Of a stretch of 32,788 nt of DNA, positions 16,621 to 24,611 are shown piece by piece. Below the pieces are notes generated by a model. That model worked only from the letters and a program-made list of their open reading frames with translations. It was not told the origin of the DNA and made no database searches. The stretch covers positions 1 through 32,788 of the forward strand of contig JAAWNY010000031.1 of assembly GCA_022799175.1 (NCBI GenBank). The letters run 5' to 3'. Position 1 is the first letter of the stretch, and every line of letters starts with the position of its first letter. A program made the translations under genes and the position numbers. Origin of the DNA: Lachnospiraceae bacterium. GTDB taxonomy: Bacteria; Bacillota; Clostridia; Lachnospirales; Lachnospiraceae.

Positions 16621-18218
16621 AACCGGACCTTAAATTTATAAAGATAGACAGCGGCCTCCAGCAGGAAATGATCATTCCTGTTATGGAGGTCTTTTTTTGT
16701 AATTTCCTGGATACTCTTGATGCGGTACGCAATGGTATTGTAATGCGTAAACATTTCTTCTGAGATTCTTTTTACATTTCCGGCATATTCAAAATAATAA
16801 TCCAGAGTCTTTAAGAGATCTGTGTGTTTCTGGTGATCGGTTTCAATCAGCGGACCAAGCAGTTCCTGGACGAATAGGCTGGTTTCTTTTTCTGGGTCCG
16901 CAGCGTACAAAAGACGTAACAGACCGAGATTTTCAAAATCAAGAACAGTCTGTTGGTTCAGCAGCGCAGTGCGCAGTGCGGTGCGGGCTTCAGTATCGCT
17001 CTGGACGATTCCGCGGATACCCGGGTGAGGGCGGCCACAGCCGGCAGAAATATGAAGATCCGGATATTCCTGGGCAAGTGATGTGATCAGCTTTGGAATA
17101 TGGTGTAATAAATGTTCCAGATCAGAACTGGATGCAGGGGCGTTCAGCAGGATCAGGTAATCATCGGAAGTAGGGACAATCCGTACGTCCAGTCCCAACC
17201 TTGAAAAAACAGAACGGATATTGCCCATAAGGAGTGTGTGCTGAAAATCTTTTTTATATTGATTTTTTTCATCCTGAATCTGTGTTTTTAAACGCAGGAT
17301 TAGGTGGTTGTCAGCGAGTGTGAGCTTAAATTCATCGGCGCGGTTTTGTTCAAGCTGATGGTCTACGATAGGGTCTGATAGAAGATGGAGTAGAAAACTG
17401 GTGAAAAGAGAATCTCCCTGTTCCCGGACACTTTGTTTCCGCGTGATTTCCAGTGGAATGGCGGTGAGAACCTGCGATAAAAGCTCCGGGGGAAGCGCCG
17501 GAGACTGGGTCGGGTTGTAGATATAAAGGCAGCCGTAGGAGTGGTCTCCTAATGTCAGATCGTGTGCCTGGGAGCGCTGGATAAGTGTATTGATCATCTG
17601 AGATTCGGAGTCTTCCTTAAAATCGTTGCGGTCTTCTTCCTTAAGAAAGATACTGTGGCGGTTGTTGACGCTGTCTACAATCAGGATACTGCCGCCGGTA
17701 AGCTGGGAAATCATGAAAGCAATCTCATCTAGATTGGCTCCCTCGGTGATGGTCTGGGTCAGCATCTGGTTTACAGAAAGGGTATTTCGCAAAAGCGCAG
17801 TCCGGCGACGGGTCAGTTCGTCGGAAAGTACCCGGGTAATACGGGAAAACTGCATGTCGGGCGGAAGTACAATGAGCGGAAAGCCAGCTTCATTGGCTTG
17901 TTGGATCATAATGGGGGGAACAACGTTGTCGAGGTATTGTGAAGGTTTGATGCAGAATGCGGCCATCTGGTTTTGCACTAAAGTAGGAATATAGGCATTC
18001 ATGGCATCAGGGTCCTGATAGACAGAAAAACAGGTGGATATCATCAGCTCACCCGGGGAAATCCACTGTCCGTAATCAGGGTTGTCGCTTAAGTTAATGC
18101 CGGAAACAGTGCGGTTTAACCCACTTTCACCGGCAGCAAGATAGCTGGTCGAAAAAATAGGGAGTTTTAAAAGCTCCTTTACGGTTGGGTAATAGGTTTC
18201 TTCAATATAGTAGTTCAT
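16617..18218 (-). CDS. PucR-family transcriptional regulator of the catabolic operon
   Basis: A 533-residue regulator. The N-terminus (about 8-130) is a PucR purine-catabolism domain (TVKELLKLPIFSTSYLAAG..., ISPGELMISTC). The middle is a GGDEF-like regulatory region. The C-terminus (about 475-530) is the PucR helix-turn-helix (YFEYAGNVKRISEEMFTHYNTIAYRIKSI). The family usually activates purine, ureide or other nitrogen-catabolic genes in response to the substrate or an intermediate. The start at 18218 has GGAGG at the right spacing; an upstream ATG at 18233 does not. It is divergent from the DUF2877/FdrA operon and is its likely activator. It has a near-consensus promoter (18257-18285) overlapped by an operator-like motif that recurs before the operon, suggesting coordinated and self-controlled expression. 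Confidence 0.9.
   Translation of the reverse strand: MNYYIEETYYPTVKELLKLPIFSTSYLAAGESGLNRTVSGINLSDNPDYGQWISPGELMISTCFSVYQDPDAMNAYIPTLVQNQMAAFCIKPSQYLDNVVPPIMIQQANEAGFPLIVLPPDMQFSRITRVLSDELTRRRTALLRNTLSVNQMLTQTITEGANLDEIAFMISQLTGGSILIVDSVNNRHSIFLKEEDRNDFKEDSESQMINTLIQRSQAHDLTLGDHSYGCLYIYNPTQSPALPPELLSQVLTAIPLEITRKQSVREQGDSLFTSFLLHLLSDPIVDHQLEQNRADEFKLTLADNHLILRLKTQIQDEKNQYKKDFQHTLLMGNIRSVFSRLGLDVRIVPTSDDYLILLNAPASSSDLEHLLHHIPKLITSLAQEYPDLHISAGCGRPHPGIRGIVQSDTEARTALRTALLNQQTVLDFENLGLLRLLYAADPEKETSLFVQELLGPLIETDHQKHTDLLKTLDYYFEYAGNVKRISEEMFTHYNTIAYRIKSIQEITKKDLHNRNDHFLLEAAVYLYKFKVRF
16654..16698 (+). terminator. Nitroreductase terminator embedded in the pucR-like 3' end
   Basis: GCCTCCA pairs with TGGAGGT, an inner CAGGAAATGATCATTCCTG palindrome extends the stem, and a TTTTTTT tract follows (16692-16698). 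It lies 34 bases after the nitroreductase stop and is entirely inside the last codons of the convergent PucR-type gene. Confidence 0.7.
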
Positions 18219-18256
18219 CTGGGCTTCCTCCATTCAAAATTGAAACGCTTACCAAA

Positions 18257-18285
18257 AGTATAAGAATTTTATTGTGAAAAGTCAA
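18257..18285 (-). promoter_or_regulatory. Promoter of the PucR-type regulator gene
   Basis: On the minus strand: TTGACT (18285-18280), a 17-base spacer, and TATACT (18262-18257), 38 bases before the ATG at 18218. The ATTGTGAAAAGTCAACA motif at 18271-18287 covers the -35 box. Confidence 0.72.
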
Positions 18286-18287
18286 CA
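18271..18287 (+). promoter_or_regulatory. Operator-like motif, copy 1
   Basis: ATTGTGAAAAGTCAACA matches 14 of 17 positions of the motif at 18359-18375 in the same orientation. It overlaps the -35 region of the regulator's own promoter, consistent with autoregulation by the PucR-type protein. Confidence 0.45.
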
Positions 18288-18358
18288 TAGAAAATGACAA
18301 AATTAGTGATTATAATATAAAACATAACAAAGATAAAAAAACAAAGCAAACAAAAAAT

Positions 18359-18376
18359 ATTGTGAAGAGTTCACAA
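18359..18376 (+). promoter_or_regulatory. Operator-like motif, copy 2, with perfect inverted repeat
   Basis: ATTGTGAAGAGTTCACAA contains TTGTGAA-GAG-TTCACAA, a perfect 7-3-7 inverted repeat, 24 bases before the first operon ATG. It repeats the motif at 18271. A TATAAT-like -10 (18311-18316) with only a poor -35 (TAGAAA, 17-base spacing) lies between the two copies, as expected of an activator-dependent promoter. Confidence 0.5.
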
Positions 18377-18399
18377 GACGGAGAAGGGAGGAGTGGAAA

Positions 18400-19272
18400 A
18401 TGAAGGTGCGGGTTCGGATCTGCAGCCGCTTATACGAAGCACTGTCGGAACAGACACTGGAAGGAACTTTACATTCCTGTTTTCACAGAGCCATGAATAT
18501 GGCATATGAAAACGGCCTGGTTACCTTTCTTGTAAAAGAAAAGAGCCTTCAGCCTTTTTCACTAAATCTCGACTGGAGAGGCGATTTCCTGTTTATGAAA
18601 GAACTGGTACGTTCCAGGGGAACAGAAATGCGGTTAAATCTGCAGGGGCTCTGGATTGGAACTTATCAGGTGTTTGAGTTTGAAACGTTTGAGATTCTGA
18701 ATCTGAAGAAAAGGCAGAGTGAGATCCTGAATCCGGAAGCAGCCAATTTCATCCGAAGTTTTCTTTCACATCAGGAGGAAAAAGGAATTCATGGGTTAAT
18801 TGAAGGAAGAACAGAGGATGTGTTTTCCGCTTTTCTTGCATCGAAGATCGAAGCCTTTCGAGAAGCAGTGCAGAATGGGGAACGGGAAACAGCGGTGTAT
18901 GCGGCAGGGCAGCTGGCTGGAGGAGGGCCGGGCCTGACACCTTCTTCCGATGATTTTCTCTGTGGCTATATAGTAGCGTGGCCAGAGAATTATCCCTGGG
19001 AAGGGTTTGCGGAAACAGTCACCGGTGCAGCGGCATCCAGAACAAACGATGTCAGTGGATCTTTGTTGAAACATGCGGGCGAAGGAATGTTTTCAGAGGA
19101 TGTTCTTGGTCTTCTGGAAGGATTTGCAAACTGCGACGCAGAACAGATTCGCACAGCGCTGAAACGTGTTGCCTGTTTCGGAAGCAGCTCGGGATGTGAT
19201 TTCCTGACCGGCATGTATTATGGAATTATCGATAGCAATGAGATGGGAGGAAACAGATGTGGTAAAGCTTGA
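18400..19272 (+). CDS. DUF2877 protein (AllH/YlbF-like), carbamoyltransferase component
   Basis: A 290-residue cytoplasmic protein with the DUF2877 signature GGPGLTPSSDDFLCG at about 175-189. In E. coli the relative YlbF is one of three subunits (AllFGH) reported to make up oxamate carbamoyltransferase in anaerobic allantoin breakdown. Here it is the first gene of the operon, right after the PucR-controlled intergenic region, with GGGAGGAG before the ATG. Its last codons overlap the start of the FdrA-like gene, so the two are translationally coupled. By context it is part of a carbamoyl-transferring complex, but its acceptor substrate need not be oxalurate because no allantoin genes are present. 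Its exact biochemical contribution is unclear even in relatives. Confidence 0.85.
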   Translation: MKVRVRICSRLYEALSEQTLEGTLHSCFHRAMNMAYENGLVTFLVKEKSLQPFSLNLDWRGDFLFMKELVRSRGTEMRLNLQGLWIGTYQVFEFETFEILNLKKRQSEILNPEAANFIRSFLSHQEEKGIHGLIEGRTEDVFSAFLASKIEAFREAVQNGERETAVYAAGQLAGGGPGLTPSSDDFLCGYIVAWPENYPWEGFAETVTGAAASRTNDVSGSLLKHAGEGMFSEDVLGLLEGFANCDAEQIRTALKRVACFGSSSGCDFLTGMYYGIIDSNEMGGNRCGKA

Positions 19273-20815
19273 AATCAGAAAAAACACCTATTACGATTCA
19301 GTAACCCTGATGATCATCTCGAAAGATGTAAAAAATCTGTCAGGTGTTTCCGAAGCACTGGTAGGCATGGGAACGGATCTGAACCGTGAGATTGCGGGAA
19401 ATCTTGGCTTAGATGCAGATGGCTTTGAGGAAGTAACCGCAAATGACTTTTTTGTGGCAGCGGATTGTGATGACGAGAACTGCTTCAAAAAAGTAGTGGA
19501 AAAGGTAGATGAACTGCTGAACAAGAAAGCAGAAAAAAGCAAGGCAGAGTATTTCCCGCCGACTCTGGATGGAGCCATAAAAGTGGAAAAAAATCTGAAC
19601 ATGGCAGTGATTTCAGTTCCGGGACGTTTTGCGGCAGATGTTGCAAAAGACTGCCTGGATCGTGACATCAACGTTATGCTGTTCAGTGATAATGTCACCA
19701 TTGAGGAAGAAAAAGCACTGAAAGAGTACGCAGTATCCAAAGAACTCCTGATGATGGGTCCAGATTGCGGAACCGCAGTTATCAATCATGTACCGCTTGC
19801 ATTTGCAAATGTGATTAAGCCTGGAAAAATCGGTCTTGTGTGTGCATCCGGAACCGGTGCGCAGGAAGTTTCCACTATTATCGACCAGCTTGGTGAAGGT
19901 GTTTCCCAGCTCCTCGGAACTGGTGGAAGAGATTTAAAGAGTGAGATTGGCGGAATCATGATGAAGCAGTGCCTGAACGCACTAATTGAAGATCCGAAGA
20001 CAGAAATTATTGTGCTGGTGTCCAAACCGCCGGCAAAGGATGTGGAGGATCAGATTTTAAAGATTGCTGCTAATGCTGGCAAGCCGGTTGTAGTCTGCTT
20101 CATTGGCGGTGACGCAGAGAAAATTAAAAAAGCCGGATTATATGCAGCAGTATCCCTGGAAGATGCAGCGCATAAGGCAGTGGCACTGGCAAAGGGAGAG
20201 GCCGTATCGGATTTTGAAGATTTCACCATGGGCCTTGAGAAAGCGGAAGCGCTGGCCGTAGAGGAAAAAGCCGGCATGATCCAGGGGCAGAAATATGTGA
20301 GAGGCCTTTATACCGGCGGAACCATTTGCGATGAGGCAATGAAACTTCTGATCGGAAGTATGGGACATATTTATTCCAATATCCCGCTGAAAGCGGAAGA
20401 TAAACTGGAAAACGCAAGAAATGGAAAGTCACGGGAAAATACTTTCCTGGATTTCGGAGATGATGAGTTTACTGTTGGCCGTCCGCATCCGATGATTGAT
20501 CCATCCCTGAGAGCAGAGCGTGTGGTCGAGGAGGCAAAGGATCCGGAAACCGCTGTGATCCTGGTAGACTGTGTGATTGGCTATGGTTCCCACGAGGATC
20601 CGGCAAAGGATTTATCCGATGCGATTCGGAAGGCAAAGGAACTGGCAGCAAAAGAAGGCCGTTACCTGTCTGTGGTAGCTACTGTATGCGGCACAGAGAG
20701 TGATCCGCAGAATCGTACAGCAACATCTCTCCAACTGGCAGGAGCAGGGGCAATTGTACTTCCGTCCAATGCACAGGCAGCGAGATTTGTAGAACTGATC
20801 ACGAAAAATCTGTAG
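19259..20815 (+). CDS. fdrA: FdrA-like acyl-CoA-synthetase-fold protein (AllF-type carbamoyltransferase subunit)
   Basis: A 518-residue protein of the FdrA family, which shares the fold of succinyl-CoA synthetase. Visible landmarks are MGPDCGTAV (about 166-174), the Rossmann-like GLVCASGTGAQEV (about 192-204), LGTGGRDL and, in the C-terminal half, LYTGGTICDEA. The old 'fumarate reductase' name is historical; E. coli FdrA is now reported as AllF of oxamate carbamoyltransferase. The chosen start is GTG at 19259, because GGGAGG sits at proper spacing and the homologous region begins right there. ATGs at 19220 and 19238 lie deep inside the preceding gene and lack ribosome sites. The gene overlaps DUF2877 by 14 bases and is followed after 15 bases by DUF1116. 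The set plausibly catalyses phosphorolysis of an N-carbamoyl compound to carbamoyl phosphate. Confidence 0.9.
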   Translation: MVKLEIRKNTYYDSVTLMIISKDVKNLSGVSEALVGMGTDLNREIAGNLGLDADGFEEVTANDFFVAADCDDENCFKKVVEKVDELLNKKAEKSKAEYFPPTLDGAIKVEKNLNMAVISVPGRFAADVAKDCLDRDINVMLFSDNVTIEEEKALKEYAVSKELLMMGPDCGTAVINHVPLAFANVIKPGKIGLVCASGTGAQEVSTIIDQLGEGVSQLLGTGGRDLKSEIGGIMMKQCLNALIEDPKTEIIVLVSKPPAKDVEDQILKIAANAGKPVVVCFIGGDAEKIKKAGLYAAVSLEDAAHKAVALAKGEAVSDFEDFTMGLEKAEALAVEEKAGMIQGQKYVRGLYTGGTICDEAMKLLIGSMGHIYSNIPLKAEDKLENARNGKSRENTFLDFGDDEFTVGRPHPMIDPSLRAERVVEEAKDPETAVILVDCVIGYGSHEDPAKDLSDAIRKAKELAAKEGRYLSVVATVCGTESDPQNRTATSLQLAGAGAIVLPSNAQAARFVELITKNL

Positions 20816-20830
20816 GGGAGGAGGAAGAAC

Positions 20831-22258
20831 ATGAGCAAGGTAAATGAGTTATTTGAGAAAGAATTATGCGTAGTCAATTTCGGTATTGAGTCTTTTTATC
20901 AGGACCTGAAAAAGCAGAATGTCAAATCGGTCCATGTTGCGTGGAAACCGGTGGCTGGCGGAGATAAAAAGATTGCCGGTTATTTAAAACAGTTAAAGGA
21001 TCCGAATCTGGCAGAGAAGATCGCAGCCGCAAACAAGGAGGCACTTGGCAGAATCCTTGCGGCTCAGCCGGCGCTGGTAGGAATGTCAACTGCCGGAGAA
21101 GCAATTCCTGGCATGACAAAAACGACGATCCTTCATGCTGGCCCGCCAGTGAAGTGGGAGGACATGTGCGGTCCTATGAAAGGCGCTGTTATGGGCGGCT
21201 TGATCTATGAGGGACTGGCAAAGGATATGAAGGAAGCGGAAGAACTGGCCGGAAGCGGAAAGATTACCTTTGATTCCTGCCATCATCACAATGCAGTAGG
21301 TCCGATGGCTGGTATTGTTACTTATTCTATGCCGGTATGGCATGTGGTAAACAAAACATTCGGAAATGATGCGTACTGCACTATGAATGAAGGACTTGGA
21401 AAGGTACTGCGGTTTGGAGCTTGTGATGAAGAGGTATTTGACCGCCTGAGAAAGATGGAAAAGGTTTATTATCCGGTACTGAAAGAAGCACTGGAAATCC
21501 ATGGCGAGATCGATATGAAAGTTATGATTGCGCAGGCTCTGCAGATGGGAGACGAGGGGCACAACAGAAATAAGGCTGGCACGTCCTTGTTTATCCGTGA
21601 GATTCTTGCGGATGTTTACAAGACCCATTTTCCGCTGGAGCAGCAGCAGGAGGCAATTGCATTTATCAATGGAAATGACCATGCATTTCTGAATCTGTCT
21701 ATGCCGTCCTGTAAAGCTACGATGGATCCGACTCTGGGAATTCCGTACAGCACCATTGTTTCTACCATGAGCAGAAATGGTGTGGAATTTGGCATCCGGA
21801 TTTCCGGACTTGGCGCAGACCAGTGGTTTACGGCACCGTCCGAATATATCCGCGGCCTTTATTTCCCGGGATATTCCGAAGCGGACGCAAATCCGGATAT
21901 CGGAGATAGCTGTATTACAGAAACAACCGGAATTGGCGGATTCTGTATGGCAGCTTCACCAGCTATCGTACAGTTTGTAGGAGGCCAGGTTCAGGATGCG
22001 ATCAACTACTCTTCTCAGATGTACGAGATTACAGAAGGGGAAGGAAATGCCTATAAAATTCCGGTACTGGACTTCAGAGGCAGCGCAACTGGAATCGACA
22101 TTGTAAAGGTTTTGGAGACTGGAATCCGTCCGATCATCAATACTGGTATTGCTCACAAGGATTACGGCGTTGGACAGATTGGAGCAGGTCTTGTAAATCC
22201 GCCGGAAGGCTGTTTTACAAAAGCCATCGAAGCATGCGCAAAAGCATGGACAAACTAG
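20831..22258 (+). CDS. DUF1116 protein (YlbE/AllG-like), carbamoyltransferase component
   Basis: A 475-residue protein of the DUF1116 family; the E. coli relative YlbE is the AllG subunit of oxamate carbamoyltransferase. It starts MSKVNELFEKELCVVNFGIESFYQDL and contains the conserved VHVAWKPVAGG near the start and FDSCHHHNAVGPMAGIV in the middle. Length is typical. It follows FdrA by 15 bases with a GGGGAGGAGG ribosome site, so the three subunits come from one message. The family's gene order DUF2877-FdrA-DUF1116 is intact, which strongly supports a functional complex. The acceptor for the carbamoyl group is phosphate if the downstream carbamate kinase is its partner. No membrane segments. 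Confidence 0.9.
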   Translation: MSKVNELFEKELCVVNFGIESFYQDLKKQNVKSVHVAWKPVAGGDKKIAGYLKQLKDPNLAEKIAAANKEALGRILAAQPALVGMSTAGEAIPGMTKTTILHAGPPVKWEDMCGPMKGAVMGGLIYEGLAKDMKEAEELAGSGKITFDSCHHHNAVGPMAGIVTYSMPVWHVVNKTFGNDAYCTMNEGLGKVLRFGACDEEVFDRLRKMEKVYYPVLKEALEIHGEIDMKVMIAQALQMGDEGHNRNKAGTSLFIREILADVYKTHFPLEQQQEAIAFINGNDHAFLNLSMPSCKATMDPTLGIPYSTIVSTMSRNGVEFGIRISGLGADQWFTAPSEYIRGLYFPGYSEADANPDIGDSCITETTGIGGFCMAASPAIVQFVGGQVQDAINYSSQMYEITEGEGNAYKIPVLDFRGSATGIDIVKVLETGIRPIINTGIAHKDYGVGQIGAGLVNPPEGCFTKAIEACAKAWTN

Positions 22259-22297
22259 AAAATAAAAATATTTATATATAAAGGAGGATTTATAATT

Positions 22298-23098
22298 ATG
22301 AGTAAGTGGTCTGACATCAAAATCTACGATTTAAGTATTCCGATTGGAATCAGCACTCCGCCGTGGCCAACCTATGAGCCGCTTCAGGTGAAGTATTTCA
22401 AGCGTCTGGCACCGAATGGAGCAAACGGACAGCTTGTGACCCATTCTAATCATGTAGGAACCCATCTGGATGGCCCACGTCATTTCGACACCGCAGGAAG
22501 AGATATTGCAGCTCTGGAATTAACCAAGCTGTGTGCACCGGGTGTTGTGGTTGATTTGTCTGATATGGCAGAGGATTTCGGCATCTATACCCCGGAAGAT
22601 ATCGAGAAGCGCGTTGAGGTACGTGAGGGAGATATCCTGATCATCAACACTGGTTATCATAAGTATGGATTTGACCAGCCGGAGGCAGATGAGCGCCGCT
22701 ACATGCTGCGTCACCCGGGGCCGTCTCTTGATTTTATCAAGTGGGTACGTGAAAAGAAGATTAAATGGCTGGGAGTTGACTGCGGTTCCGCAGATCATCC
22801 GATGAATACTAAGATCCGTGACTGGGAGCCGATGGAGGCTGAAAAGTGCGATGCTATTTTCCGCAAGAAATATGGCAAGTCCTTAAATGAGATTTATCCG
22901 TGGCCGGAGCATTACCAGGCGATGCATTTAGAGTTGTTTGGCCAGCCGTATGAGGCAATCCACGCAGAGTGCATGGGTGGTGAGATTGATAAGCTGTCCA
23001 ACAAGCGTGTTGTAATCGGATGCTTCCCGTGGAAGTTCCAGGATGGAGAAAGCTGCATCAGCCGTATCGTGGCATTCGATGGTTTCGAGGATGTATAA
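22298..23098 (+). CDS. Cyclase-fold metal-dependent hydrolase (kynurenine formamidase/isatin hydrolase-like)
   Basis: A 266-residue member of the cyclase family. The metal site motif HxGTHxDxPxH is present as HVGTHLDGPRH (His52, His56, Asp58, His62). Further family landmarks are GDILIINTG (about 111-119), the D161-x-x-S-x-D166 segment (GVDCGSADH), and the C-terminal His210 and Glu224. Characterised members hydrolyse formamide, cyclic amide or lactam bonds: kynurenine formamidase, isatin hydrolase. In this operon it is the best candidate for hydrolysing a ring amide to give a ureido acid that the FdrA/DUF1116/DUF2877 complex could attack. A very strong AAAGGAGG ribosome site precedes the ATG, suggesting high expression. 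The specific ring substrate cannot be deduced. Confidence 0.9.
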   Translation: MSKWSDIKIYDLSIPIGISTPPWPTYEPLQVKYFKRLAPNGANGQLVTHSNHVGTHLDGPRHFDTAGRDIAALELTKLCAPGVVVDLSDMAEDFGIYTPEDIEKRVEVREGDILIINTGYHKYGFDQPEADERRYMLRHPGPSLDFIKWVREKKIKWLGVDCGSADHPMNTKIRDWEPMEAEKCDAIFRKKYGKSLNEIYPWPEHYQAMHLELFGQPYEAIHAECMGGEIDKLSNKRVVIGCFPWKFQDGESCISRIVAFDGFEDV

Positions 23099-23118
23099 AG
23101 AACAGTAACAGGTTGGCT

Positions 23119-23145
23119 CAGAGGGTTTCGTGGGGGAGCCCTCTG
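23119..23145 (+). other. Intra-operon stem-loop
   Basis: CAGAGGG (23119-23125) pairs perfectly with CCCTCTG (23139-23145) across a 13-base loop. There is no T tract, so it is not a terminator. It ends 8 bases before the GAAGGAG ribosome site of the next gene and could be a processing or stability element, or modulate translation. Confidence 0.4.
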
Positions 23146-23165
23146 AACGATAAGAAGGAGTCTGT

Positions 23166-24572
23166 ATGGGGACAACGCTATATAAAAATGCTGACTGGAT
23201 CATTACCATGAACGAGAAAAGAGAGAAAATCCGTCATGGTGATCTGCTGATTTCAGGAAAAGAAATTCTGGATGTAGGAACAGATCTGGAGAAAAAATAT
23301 GAAGGAATATTAAAGATTGACTATGTGGTAGAGGCAGAAGGAACGGTGATTCTTCCGGGTTTTGTAAATGTGCATCATCATACATGGCAGTCTCTGATCC
23401 GCAATATCCAGGCAACAAGAGGACTGAAGCTGGAACCGTGGCTGACTGTTATGTATGAGATCTATAAAGATCTGAATACGGATGTGGCCCGTGCCGGTGT
23501 TTATTCTGGTCTGGGAGATATGCTTAAAACTGGATGTACGACATCCAATGATCTTTGGTATCCGCATCCTGTGGGAGTAAAATATCTGGTTGACGCGGAA
23601 ATTGAGGCCGCGGCAGAAATTGGAATCCGTTTCCATCCGACCAGAGGATTCCACTCTGTACCTAGCAATATTGTACCGCCAGAAGTTGTGGATACAAAAG
23701 AGAGTGTTGTGGAAGACACGATCAGACTGGTGAAAAAATATCATGACCGGTCCCGTTTTTCCATGTGCCAGGTTGGCATCGCTCCGAGCATTGCCCAGTA
23801 TGAAACGGAAGATATCATTGAAGCTGTAGTAGATTTGGCAGAAGAGTATGACATTATGGTTCACGGTCATCTGGCAGAGAGCCAGCATGAGGTGGAATAT
23901 ACGCTGAAGACTTGGGGATGCCGGCCATTTGAGTGGTTTAAACGGCACCGTTTGCTTGGCAAACGGTTTTATTTTGCCCACTGCATTCATTTGAATGAAG
24001 AAGAAATCGCACAGATGGCAGAGACCAGAACCGGAGTGGCACATTGCCCGATCTCTAATATGCTTTTAAGTTCCGGTGCATGTCCGGTGCCTTCTTATCT
24101 GGAACACGGTCTCACAAGAATTGGTCTTGGTGTAGATGGAGCTGCCAGCAGCAATTCATCGAATATGCTGGAGGAAATCCGGTGCGCATATCTGTTAAAT
24201 CGTCTTACCTGGGGTGATAAGGCGGCAACACCGGATGATTATCTGTATATGGCAACGGCAGGCGGAGCAAAAGTTCTTGGACGGGATGACATCGGTTATC
24301 TGGCACCTGGAATGGCAGCAGATTTCACCCAGATGGACTGGAATCAGCTGACTTATGCAGGCGGATGCTATGATCCGGTGGCATGCATTGTAGAGAGCGG
24401 AGATCCTCGTCTTGTTAAAAATGTAGTAGTAAATGGGGAATTAGTAGTATCTTCTGGAAAACTTACAAAGGTAAGCGAAGAGGAGAAGCGTGACTACGTA
24501 AACCAGGTAGGAAAAGATCTTCTCACCAGGGCATCCGCAAGGATTGAAAGTCTGAAAGAGGATATTGGTTAG
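23166..24572 (+). CDS. Amidohydrolase, 8-oxoguanine deaminase/triazine hydrolase-like
   Basis: A 468-residue amidohydrolase of the SsnA/AtzB/8-oxoguanine deaminase branch. Metal and catalytic residues are all visible: H70-x-H72 (NVHHHTWQ), His235 and Glu238 (HGHLAES), His272 (AHCIHL) and Asp324 (LGVDGAASS). The C-terminal MATAGGAKVLGRDDIGYLAPG and YDPVACIV segments resemble bacterial 8-oxoguanine deaminases most. That family removes an exocyclic amino group from purines, pyrimidines, pterins or s-triazines, releasing ammonia. It is the fifth operon gene, 67 bases after the cyclase gene, with a good GAAGGAG site. An amino-heterocycle deaminase fits a pathway fed by the NCS2 permease downstream. 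Whether 8-oxoguanine, isocytosine or another compound is the real substrate cannot be told. Confidence 0.88.
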   Translation: MGTTLYKNADWIITMNEKREKIRHGDLLISGKEILDVGTDLEKKYEGILKIDYVVEAEGTVILPGFVNVHHHTWQSLIRNIQATRGLKLEPWLTVMYEIYKDLNTDVARAGVYSGLGDMLKTGCTTSNDLWYPHPVGVKYLVDAEIEAAAEIGIRFHPTRGFHSVPSNIVPPEVVDTKESVVEDTIRLVKKYHDRSRFSMCQVGIAPSIAQYETEDIIEAVVDLAEEYDIMVHGHLAESQHEVEYTLKTWGCRPFEWFKRHRLLGKRFYFAHCIHLNEEEIAQMAETRTGVAHCPISNMLLSSGACPVPSYLEHGLTRIGLGVDGAASSNSSNMLEEIRCAYLLNRLTWGDKAATPDDYLYMATAGGAKVLGRDDIGYLAPGMAADFTQMDWNQLTYAGGCYDPVACIVESGDPRLVKNVVVNGELVVSSGKLTKVSEEEKRDYVNQVGKDLLTRASARIESLKEDIG

Positions 24573-24611
24573 CAAAAATGTTGAATTACGTAAAATAATG
24601 GAGGTTTACAT

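Noticed and set aside
18360-18376. CRP-type binding site
   Set aside because: TGTGA...TCACA is superficially CRP-like, but the 7-3-7 spacing is too short and Clostridia of this kind rarely use cAMP-CRP; a PucR-linked operator is more plausible.
19220-19258. ATG starts for the FdrA-like gene upstream of GTG 19259
   Set aside because: They lie inside the DUF2877 gene without ribosome sites, while GTG 19259 has GGGAGG at correct spacing.
19259-20815. FdrA as a fumarate reductase component
   Set aside because: The name is historical; the sequence has the succinyl-CoA-synthetase-like fold and sits with DUF1116, DUF2877 and carbamate kinase, as in oxamate carbamoyltransferase.
23310-24044. 244-codon minus-strand open frame
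   Set aside because: Antisense to the well-supported amidohydrolase; no recognisable family or ribosome site.
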